14,716 nucleotides of DNA from Gammaproteobacteria bacterium HGW-Gammaproteobacteria-14 (GTDB taxonomy: Bacteria; Pseudomonadota; Gammaproteobacteria; Pseudomonadales; Alcanivoracaceae). This document shows positions 8,156 through 13,968 of the stretch, one piece after another. The first letter of the stretch is position 1, and every line of letters starts with the position of its first letter. The stretch covers positions 1 to 14,716 of the forward strand of contig PGZG01000022.1 in the NCBI GenBank assembly GCA_002840115.1, in the 5' to 3' direction. The position numbers were made by a program, and so were the translations under genes. The notes beneath the pieces are model-generated. The model saw only the letters and a program-made list of their open reading frames with translations. It was not told where the DNA came from and searched no databases.

Positions 8156-9007
8156 ATGACAGCCCTGATTCTGGACGGCAAAGCCCTGGCACAGCAGTTT
8201 GAAGCGGAAATGCGCCAGCGGGTTGATCGTCTAACCCGGCAAGGTGACGGCCGGGTGCCGATTCTGGCCACTATTCTGGTGGGCGCGGACCCCGCCTCCG
8301 CCACCTACGTCAAGATGAAGGGCAACGCCTGCCAACGGGTAGGCCTTGGCTCAAAAGCGATTGAGCTGCCTGCCAGCACAACCACAGCGGAGCTGCTGGA
8401 CGTCATTAATAACCTGAACAACAACCCGGATGTCCATGGCATCCTGCTGCAGCATCCGGTGCCCGAGCAAATTGATGAGCGCGCCTGCTTTGACGCCATC
8501 GCACTGGAAAAAGATGTCGATGGCGTCACCTGTCTGGGTTTCGGGCGCATGAGCATGGGTGAGCCAGCCTACGGTAGCGCAACCCCCAAAGGCATTATGC
8601 GACTGCTGGAACATTATCAGGTGCCGTTAGCGGGAAAACATGCGGTTGTCGTGGGCCGAAGCGCGATTCTTGGCAAGCCCATGGCCATGATGCTGCTGGG
8701 TGCCAACGCCACCGTCACCATCTGCCACAGCCGCACCGAAAATCTTGCGGATCACATTCGCCGCGCAGATATCGTTGTCGGCGCAGTGGGCAAACCAGAG
8801 TTTATCAAGGCCGAATGGATCAAGGATGGCGCGGTAGTGGTTGATGCCGGTTATCACCCCGGCGGTGTTGGTGATATTGAGTTGGCGCCCCTGAAAGACC
8901 GGGTCAGCGCCTGGACGCCGGTACCCGGCGGTGTCGGTCCCATGACCATTAACACGCTGATCTTCCAGACACTGGAAGCGGGCGAGAAAGCAGCCAACAA
9001 CGAGTAA
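8156..9007 (+). CDS. folD: FolD, bifunctional methylene-THF dehydrogenase / methenyl-THF cyclohydrolase
   Basis: FolD interconverts 5,10-methylene-, 5,10-methenyl- and 10-formyl-tetrahydrofolate, supplying one-carbon units for purines and formyl-Met-tRNA. The start is ATG at 8156, with GGAG five bases upstream, giving 283 residues, the normal length. The longer open frame upstream is only read-through of tRNA genes. Visible motifs: YVKMK (51-55, catalytic Lys55), Q99, KDVDG (119-123, Asp122), the NADP-site GRSAILGKPM (167-176), and TPVPGGVGPMT (254-264). Several family signatures differ from the E. coli/Pseudomonas type: QHPVP for QLPLP, CLGFGRM for PYNxGRL, and DAGYHPGGVGD where DVGIN is usual. 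The key catalytic residues remain, so it should be active. It is divergent from the tRNA operon and convergent with glnS. I found no convincing promoter in 8040-8155. Confidence 0.95.
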   Translation: MTALILDGKALAQQFEAEMRQRVDRLTRQGDGRVPILATILVGADPASATYVKMKGNACQRVGLGSKAIELPASTTTAELLDVINNLNNNPDVHGILLQHPVPEQIDERACFDAIALEKDVDGVTCLGFGRMSMGEPAYGSATPKGIMRLLEHYQVPLAGKHAVVVGRSAILGKPMAMMLLGANATVTICHSRTENLADHIRRADIVVGAVGKPEFIKAEWIKDGAVVVDAGYHPGGVGDIELAPLKDRVSAWTPVPGGVGPMTINTLIFQTLEAGEKAANNE

Positions 9008-9019
9008 TCGATTAACGGC

Positions 9020-9055
9020 TTGCTATATGCCCGCTAAAACGCGGGCCTATAGCAA
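9020..9055. terminator. Hairpin between convergent folD and glnS
   Basis: TTGCTATATGCCCGC (9020-9034) pairs with 9041-9055 over 15 bases with one mismatch and a six-base loop. It lies 12 nt after the folD stop and 15 nt after the glnS stop, so it can serve both. No strong T tract follows on either side, so it is a moderate terminator candidate. Confidence 0.55.
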
Positions 9056-9070
9056 AGCAGGCTTTGGCAG

Positions 9071-10729
9071 CTAAAAGGACTCTCGCAACCCCACCGTCAA
9101 ATTAAAGACCAATGCCTCGCTGGTGCTGTCCGGGTCCACCGCAAAGTACCCTTCGCGCTCAAACTGGTAGCCCTGCCCCACGCTTGCACCGGCCAGCGAC
9201 TCTTCTGCAACACACCCTTTCAGCACCGTCAAAGACGCCGGGTTAATACCGTCGAGGAAGGTTTTTCCCTCCTCGGTTTTGTCCGGGTTTGCTTCGTTAA
9301 ACAGGCGGTCGTAAAGACGCACCTCACAGGGCACATTGCGGCTCGCCGAAACCCAGTGAATCACGCCGCGCACCTTGCGACCTTCCGGGTTTTTGCCCAA
9401 GGTGTCCGGATCATAAGTACAACGAATCTCGCTGATCTCACCGCTGCTATCGCGGACCACTTCATTGGCTCGAATCACATAGCCATACCGCAACCGTACT
9501 TCATCACCCAGCAGCAAGCGTTTCCACTTTTTATTGGCTTCTTCCAGGAAGTCCTCACGATCAATCCAAACCTCCCGGGTCATGGGGATTTGTCGCTCGC
9601 CAAAAGATTCATCCTGAGGGTGCACCGGGCCGCTCAGCATCTCCACCTGATCCGCAGGCCAGTTTTCAATGACCACACGCACCGGGCGCAGCACACAAAA
9701 GGCGCGCGGCGCATTCTGATTAAGATCATCGCGAATGGCGGACTCCAGCATCCCCATATCGACGGTAGAATCTGCCCGGGCAACACCCACCATGTCACAG
9801 AAGCGGCGCAGGCTGGCCGGGGTATAACCACGGCGACGCAGCCCTGCAATGGTCGGCATGCGCGGATCATCCCAACCACTCACCTGCCTCTCGTCCACCA
9901 ACTGCTTGAGCTTGCGCTTGCTGGTGACAGTGTAGTTCAGGTTAAGTCGAGCAAACTCGGTCTGCTTCGGCTGTGCGGGTAGCGTGCAATGCTCAATCAC
10001 CCAGTCATACAGGGGTCGATGGGCCTCAAATTCCAGCGTGCATAGACTATGGGTAATACCTTCCAGAGCATCGGAAATCGGGTGAGTAAAGTCGTACATC
10101 GGGTAGATGCACCAGGTATCGCCAGTCTGATGGTGATGCACCTTGCGTACCCGATACAGTACCGGGTCACGCATATTGATATTCGGGCTCGCCATATCAA
10201 TTTTGGCTCGCAACACGGCAGCGCCTTCATCAATATCACCGGCTCGCATCTGGGCAAACAGCGCCAAATTCCCCGCCACCGGACGATCCCGATAGGGGCT
10301 ATCACGACCCGGCTCTTTCAGGGTGCCCCGATATTCACGCATCTGCTCTGCATTGAGTTGGTCTACATAGGCCAACCCTTTCCCAATTAACTCCAGCGCA
10401 CACTCATGGATCTGCTCGAAGTATCCCGAGGCATAGCGAATCTCGCCGGCCCACTGGAACCCCAGCCAGGCAACGTCGCGGCTGATGGCGTTGACGTATT
10501 CGTCTGACTCCTTTTCCGGATTCGTGTCATCAAAGCGCAAATGGCAGGCGCCTTGATAATCCTCCGCCAGGCCAAAATTCAGGCAGATCGACTTGGCATG
10601 ACCAATGTGCAGGTAACCGTTAGGCTCCGGCGGGAAGCGGGTGACGATGCGGCCATGGCGCCCTTCTGCCAGATCACGGTCAATCAGCTGACGAATAAAG
10701 TTAGTCGGCGTGGAACTCTGGTCAGTCAT
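9071..10729 (-). CDS. glnS: Glutaminyl-tRNA synthetase
   Basis: A class I aminoacyl-tRNA synthetase that charges tRNA-Gln with glutamine. The 552-residue protein matches the E. coli enzyme (554) in length and along its whole sequence. The HIGH motif lies in PPEPNGYLHIGHAKS (33-47, HIGH at 41-44). The KMSKS-type motif is VTSKRK (268-273). The conserved block GWDDPRMPT and the C-terminal anticodon-binding beta-barrel region (GVIHWVSAS, YFAVDPD) are present. The ATG at 10729 aligns with the family start, though the ribosome-binding site is weak (GTAGCAA directly before it). A promoter with a GC-rich discriminator lies at 10764-10791, overlapping the upstream region of the divergent cyclophilin gene. 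The gene converges on folD. Confidence 0.97.
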   Translation of the reverse strand: MTDQSSTPTNFIRQLIDRDLAEGRHGRIVTRFPPEPNGYLHIGHAKSICLNFGLAEDYQGACHLRFDDTNPEKESDEYVNAISRDVAWLGFQWAGEIRYASGYFEQIHECALELIGKGLAYVDQLNAEQMREYRGTLKEPGRDSPYRDRPVAGNLALFAQMRAGDIDEGAAVLRAKIDMASPNINMRDPVLYRVRKVHHHQTGDTWCIYPMYDFTHPISDALEGITHSLCTLEFEAHRPLYDWVIEHCTLPAQPKQTEFARLNLNYTVTSKRKLKQLVDERQVSGWDDPRMPTIAGLRRRGYTPASLRRFCDMVGVARADSTVDMGMLESAIRDDLNQNAPRAFCVLRPVRVVIENWPADQVEMLSGPVHPQDESFGERQIPMTREVWIDREDFLEEANKKWKRLLLGDEVRLRYGYVIRANEVVRDSSGEISEIRCTYDPDTLGKNPEGRKVRGVIHWVSASRNVPCEVRLYDRLFNEANPDKTEEGKTFLDGINPASLTVLKGCVAEESLAGASVGQGYQFEREGYFAVDPDSTSEALVFNLTVGLRESF

Positions 10730-10744
10730 TTGCTACAGAACCGG

Positions 10745-10773
10745 CTGAAATGGGAGGGGCGCTAGTGTACAGT
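10745..10773 (+). promoter_or_regulatory. Candidate promoter of the cyclophilin-lpxH operon
   Basis: CTGAAA (10745-10750), 17-base spacer, TACAGT (10768-10773); each hexamer matches consensus at four of six positions. Its -10 shares two bases with the glnS -10 on the other strand, inside the palindrome TGTACA. Moderate support only. Confidence 0.4.
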
Positions 10774-10791
10774 GCAGCCCTTTCCCGTCAA
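10764..10791 (-). promoter_or_regulatory. Promoter of glnS
   Basis: Minus-strand TTGACG (10791-10786), 16-base spacer, TACACT (10769-10764), followed by AGCGCCCCTCCC, a GC-rich discriminator as found at stable-RNA and translation-gene promoters. It lies wholly in the 78-bp gap between divergent glnS and the cyclophilin gene. Confidence 0.7.
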
Positions 10792-10807
10792 AGCTAATGG
10801 AGCCGCC

Positions 10808-11305
10808 ATGAAAGCGTTGCTGCGCACCACCTACGGAGATATCACCCTGGCCCTCGATGCTGAGAAAGCACCGGACACCGTGGCCAATTTCGTAAGCTAC
10901 GTTAAAGATGGCTTTTACAATGGCACTATCTTTCACCGTGTTATCAGTAATTTCATGATCCAGGGCGGCGGTTTTACCGACAAAATGGAACAAAAACCCA
11001 CCAAAGCACCGATCAAGAACGAGTCCGCCAATGGCCTTTCCAACAAGGTTGGTACCGTGGCCATGGCCCGCACTTCGGACCCGCATTCCGCCACTGCTCA
11101 ATTTTTCATCAACGTTTCCGACAACCATTTCCTCGATAAAGCACAGTCCCAGGATGGCTGGGGTTATGCCGTATTCGCTGAAGTGGTTGAGGGTCTGGAT
11201 GTGGTCACCAAGATCAAGCAGGTTCCCACCGGCACCAGCGGCTTCCATCGCGATGTCCCTACAGATACGGTATTGATTGAATCCGTCGAGATTCTGGAGG
11301 GCTGA
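10808..11305 (+). CDS. ppiB: Cytoplasmic cyclophilin-type peptidyl-prolyl isomerase (PpiB-like)
   Basis: A 165-residue single-domain cyclophilin without a signal peptide, very similar to E. coli PpiB (164 residues). Catalytic-site residues include Arg44 in FHRVI, Gln52 in FMIQGGG, the HSATAQFFIN block (93-102) and Trp118 in GWGYAVF. It catalyses cis-trans isomerisation of prolyl bonds during folding in the cytoplasm. The start is ATG at 10808 with GGAG five bases upstream; an in-frame GTG at 10772 would add 12 residues, but it overlaps the promoter region. It is the first gene of a three-gene set: the secreted cyclophilin starts 2 nt after its stop, followed by lpxH. ppiB next to lpxH is also seen in E. 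coli. Confidence 0.94.
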   Translation: MKALLRTTYGDITLALDAEKAPDTVANFVSYVKDGFYNGTIFHRVISNFMIQGGGFTDKMEQKPTKAPIKNESANGLSNKVGTVAMARTSDPHSATAQFFINVSDNHFLDKAQSQDGWGYAVFAEVVEGLDVVTKIKQVPTGTSGFHRDVPTDTVLIESVEILEG

Positions 11306-11307
11306 TC

Positions 11308-11913
11308 ATGCGCTGGTTTCTTTCCTTCCTGCTATTGCTGCCGCTCAGCCTCTCCGCTGAACCCGTCGACGACCGTCCGCAGGTGGTGCTGGAAACCAGT
11401 CTCGGCAATATCGTGCTGGAACTGGACCAAAAACGGGCGCCAAATACCGTTGCCAACTTCCTGCAATATGTTGACGCCGGCTTTTATGACGGCACCCTGT
11501 TTCACCGGGTTATCCCCGACTTCATGATTCAAGGCGGCGGTTTTGGCGAAGACTACCTGCAGAAACCAACCCGCGGCCCTATTGATAACGAAGCGGACAA
11601 CGGCCTGCGCAATACCCGCGGTACCATCGCCATGGCCCGCACCCGAGACCCGCACTCCGCCACGGCACAGTTCTTTATCAACAGTGTTGATAATCGCTCG
11701 CTGGATCACACAGCAAAAACACCTGCTGGCTGGGGCTACACGGTATTCGGTCAAGTAATTGAGGGGTTGAATGTGGTCGAGCGCATCAGTGCCACACGCA
11801 CCGGCAGCGGGCGCCTCAATGGCCACAGCACCGGCGATGTTCCAGTGATGCCCGTATTGATTAAACGCGCTGCCCGTGTAGCCCAGGAAAACAGCGAGGA
11901 AAACGGCGACTGA
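11308..11913 (+). CDS. ppiA: Secreted (periplasmic) cyclophilin-type peptidyl-prolyl isomerase (PpiA-like)
   Basis: A 201-residue cyclophilin with a Sec signal peptide: a short basic start (MRW), a Leu-rich core at 4-15, and a likely signal peptidase I site after SLSA (about residue 17). The mature domain has Arg67 in FHRVI, Gln75 in FMIQGGG, NEADNGLRNTRGTIAMAR, HSATAQFFIN and Trp142 in GWGY, all cyclophilin active-site blocks. It should assist folding of exported proteins. The C-terminal tail after about residue 175 is extended and charged. The ATG lies 2 nt after the ppiB stop with GGAGG seven bases upstream, so translation is coupled. Its stop overlaps the lpxH start by one base. Naming as ppiA follows location in the cell; direct orthology with E. 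coli ppiA was not tested. Confidence 0.9.
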   Translation: MRWFLSFLLLLPLSLSAEPVDDRPQVVLETSLGNIVLELDQKRAPNTVANFLQYVDAGFYDGTLFHRVIPDFMIQGGGFGEDYLQKPTRGPIDNEADNGLRNTRGTIAMARTRDPHSATAQFFINSVDNRSLDHTAKTPAGWGYTVFGQVIEGLNVVERISATRTGSGRLNGHSTGDVPVMPVLIKRAARVAQENSEENGD

Positions 11914-12641
11914 TGCGTTACACCCTGTTTATTTCCGACCTGCATTTGGACCCAGCCCGACCACAGCATGTACTGGCCCTTGATGCCCTGTTGCAACAGC
12001 ACCAGGGCACGGCGGATGCGCTTTATGTGCTGGGTGACCTGTTCGAAAGCTGGATCGGCGACGACGACGACGCCGAGTTCAACCTCTCTGTTGAGGCCTT
12101 GTTCCGACGTTTCAGTGACAGTGGTAGCAAACTGTTTTTTATGCACGGCAACCGGGACTTTATGCTGGGCACTGACTTCGCTAACCGCTGCGGCGGCAAG
12201 CTGCTTGAAGAGCTCAGCGTGGTGGACCTCTACGGACAGTCCGCCGTACTGCTGCATGGCGACAGTCTGTGCACAGAGGATGAAAAATATCAACAATTCC
12301 GCCGTATGGTGCGAGCACCCGCCTGGCAACAGGACATGCTGGCCAAAAGCCTGCAAGAACGCCGCATGATCGCCCAGTTCCTGCGCATGAAAAGCCAGCA
12401 GGACAACACCAACAAAGCCGAAAATATTATGGACGTCACTCCGCAAGAAGTGGTTCGCGTTCTGGAAGAGACCGGCGTGAGCCATATGATTCATGGCCAC
12501 ACCCACCGCCCCGCCGTACACACACTGACAACCGCTCAAGGCAGCGCAACACGCCATGTGCTGGGTGACTGGGGCAAGAGCGGGTGGTTAATCCGGGCCG
12601 ATGCCGACGGCATTCAACTGCAGGAATTCCCTATTTCGTAA
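11913..12641 (+). CDS. lpxH: UDP-2,3-diacylglucosamine diphosphatase (lipid A biosynthesis)
   Basis: LpxH hydrolyses UDP-2,3-diacylglucosamine to 2,3-diacylglucosamine-1-phosphate (lipid X) and UMP, the fourth step of lipid A synthesis at the inner membrane. The 242-residue protein is a calcineurin-like metallophosphoesterase with all expected manganese ligands: Asp9 and His11 (SDLHL), Asp42 (LGDLFE), Asn80 (HGNRDF), His115 (LLHGDSLC), His196 and His198 (HGHTH). These sit one position after the E. coli ligands. The start codon overlaps the ppiA stop (TGATG), indicating translational coupling; a GAGGA lies further upstream than usual. A strong bidirectional terminator follows. It shows this is an LPS-making Gram-negative. 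Confidence 0.97.
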   Translation: MRYTLFISDLHLDPARPQHVLALDALLQQHQGTADALYVLGDLFESWIGDDDDAEFNLSVEALFRRFSDSGSKLFFMHGNRDFMLGTDFANRCGGKLLEELSVVDLYGQSAVLLHGDSLCTEDEKYQQFRRMVRAPAWQQDMLAKSLQERRMIAQFLRMKSQQDNTNKAENIMDVTPQEVVRVLEETGVSHMIHGHTHRPAVHTLTTAQGSATRHVLGDWGKSGWLIRADADGIQLQEFPIS

Positions 12642-12683
12642 ATGGCTCTTCAACAGACTGCCTTTCATTCTGCGATTCACCAA

Positions 12684-12731
12684 CCATAAAAAAACGGGCA
12701 GCGATACTATCGTTGCCCGTTTTTTTTATGG
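12684..12731. terminator. Bidirectional terminator between lpxH and rraA
   Basis: A long inverted repeat pairs CCATAAAAAAACGGGCAGCG-type sequence (from 12684) with its near-complement ending at 12731; there is one wobble and one extra T. The GC-rich stem is flanked by a run of seven A and a run of eight T, so it reads as an intrinsic terminator on both strands. It serves lpxH (plus) and rraA (minus), which converge here. Confidence 0.93.
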
Positions 12732-12742
12732 TGCCAGCCGTA

Positions 12743-13225
12743 TCAGATCAGCGATGTTTCAGACACAACAACACCATTATTATCAACATAGACATAATCA
12801 CCCGGCGTAATTGTCACGCCACCAAAGGCCACAGGAATATCACGCTGGCCTTCACCACGACGCACGGACTTGAGTGGCACAGAGCCCAGCGTTACCACAC
12901 CCAGATCGAGTTTTGCCAGCTCATCAACATCACGACAGGCGCCATAAATCAGCACACCACTCCAGCCATGTTTGACCGCGCTTTCACCGATCATGTCGCC
13001 AATCAGTGCCATTCTCAGTGAAGCACCACCATCCACCACCAATACCTTGCCGTGCCCGTCGGTGGCCAATATCTCTTTAACCCGGGAGTTGTCTTCGAAA
13101 CATTTTACGGTAACCGCTTGCCCGGAAAACGCCTTGCGGCCACCAAAGCTATACCAGTGCAGCCCCGTTACCACACGCACCGCCCCCTCATTGGCATCGC
13201 AAATATCACAGGTCACAAAACTCAC
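12743..13225 (-). CDS. rraA: RraA family protein (RNase E inhibitor-like / aldolase-like)
   Basis: A 160-residue protein, the usual RraA length, matching E. coli RraA along its whole sequence (GGRKAFSGQAVTVKCFEDN at 28-46, VLVVDGG, VAFGGVTITPGD, YVDNNGVVVSE). In E. coli RraA binds and inhibits RNase E. The family also includes class II HMG/CHA aldolases; the stretch RDVDE (98-102) fits the metal-binding Arg-Asp-x2-Glu of those enzymes, whereas E. coli RraA has Gln in place of the Asp. Enzymatic or regulatory function is therefore open. The start is GTG at 13225 with GAGGTG six bases upstream; the open frame extends 13 codons further, to an ATG at 13264, but those residues are outside the family alignment and cover the ribosome-binding site. 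A -10-like GATAAT lies just upstream, without a good -35. Confidence 0.9.
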   Translation of the reverse strand: MSFVTCDICDANEGAVRVVTGLHWYSFGGRKAFSGQAVTVKCFEDNSRVKEILATDGHGKVLVVDGGASLRMALIGDMIGESAVKHGWSGVLIYGACRDVDELAKLDLGVVTLGSVPLKSVRRGEGQRDIPVAFGGVTITPGDYVYVDNNGVVVSETSLI

Positions 13226-13228
13226 AAA

Positions 13229-13236
13229 ACACCTCG
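13229..13236 (-). promoter_or_regulatory. Ribosome-binding site deciding the rraA start
   Basis: The minus strand reads CGAGGTGT here, containing the six-base GAGGTG core at proper distance from the GTG at 13225. This rules against the ATG at 13264 as the start. Confidence 0.65.
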
Positions 13237-13267
13237 CGTTATTATCCGAAACTGCAATTTCCAAAAT

Positions 13268-13310
13268 CAGAAAGCCTCTGAATAACTCTTCGGGGATTAC
13301 AGGCTTTCTG
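13268..13310 (-). terminator. Possible terminator overlapping the end of the NAD(P)-binding gene
   Basis: AGGCTTTCTG at 13301-13310 is the exact complement of 13268-13277, giving a 10-bp stem with a 23-base loop; on the minus strand ATTTTGG follows. One arm lies inside the last codons of the upstream gene. The long loop and short T tract make it a weak terminator candidate; it may instead be a structure in an rraA readthrough leader. Confidence 0.4.
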
Positions 13311-13968
13311 CATACTGAGACATCTGTTGATAACGAAGACGATGAATGCCTGTATCGGGCCCCTGCAGCGCCACCGCCACCATGGCATTGGCCACTGTTT
13401 GCGCTTCAATCGGCAACCAATCCGCACGGGTCCAGCGTGCCAAAGGCATTACCAACGCCAATGTTTTCAAACCGATTTCTTCACCAAGACGAAACTCAGC
13501 GCGGTGCCCCTGCAATAATGATGGCTGCATAAATGCGGTCATCGGCACACCGGCGGCAATCACCTCTCGTTCGGCCTCTCCTTTGGTGCGAGCATAAAAC
13601 GAAATACCGTGGCGATTAGCATTCACCGCTGACACCATAATAAATCGCTTCGCCCCTGCCGCCGCCGCCTGCTGGGCCGCATGTACACAAAAGGTTTTAT
13701 CAACCCGCTCAAAAGCCGCCTTTGAACCCGCTTGTCGCAAAGTTGTTCCCAGACAGCAAAAGACATCGTCAACGGCAAACTCGGTTTTATGCTGATCAAG
13801 ATCATCCAGTGAAGCTGTCACCAACCGGATCCGAGGGTCTGCCTCTATATCAGGGTGACGGCGACCAACTAACGTCAACTGCTGCCATTGGGACTGCTGT
13901 AACAGGGTGCGCAGCAAGGCGCCACCGATCAGGCCCGTTGCTCCCAAAATAACCGCCCGGCGACTCAT
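13297..13968 (-). CDS. NAD(P)-binding Rossmann-fold protein (atypical SDR / TIP30-like oxidoreductase)
   Basis: A 223-residue protein with an N-terminal dinucleotide-binding motif, GATGLIG (9-15), then the pattern FCCLGTTLRQAG (70-81), a Ser in MVSAVNAN (111-118), and a Tyr125-x3-Lys129 pair in FYARTK. This is the layout of atypical short-chain dehydrogenases of the NAD(P)H-binding, TIP30-like group, annotated as oxidoreductases or nucleoside-diphosphate-sugar epimerases without a known substrate. No signal peptide or membrane segment is seen, so it should be cytoplasmic. The ATG at 13968 has GGAG eight bases upstream and overlaps the stop of the upstream receiver-domain gene by four bases (ATGA), implying translational coupling. 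rraA follows 71 nt downstream on the same strand. I cannot name the substrate. Confidence 0.82.
   Translation of the reverse strand: MSRRAVILGATGLIGGALLRTLLQQSQWQQLTLVGRRHPDIEADPRIRLVTASLDDLDQHKTEFAVDDVFCCLGTTLRQAGSKAAFERVDKTFCVHAAQQAAAAGAKRFIMVSAVNANRHGISFYARTKGEAEREVIAAGVPMTAFMQPSLLQGHRAEFRLGEEIGLKTLALVMPLARWTRADWLPIEAQTVANAMVAVALQGPDTGIHRLRYQQMSQYAESL

Noticed and set aside
10772..10807. In-frame GTG start extending ppiB by 12 residues
   Set aside because: The ATG at 10808 has a well-placed GGAG and aligns with the PpiB start; the GTG lies in the promoter region.
11751..12557. 268-codon minus-strand open frame opposite lpxH
   Set aside because: It is antisense to lpxH, whose metal ligands and length are intact; it has no family resemblance.
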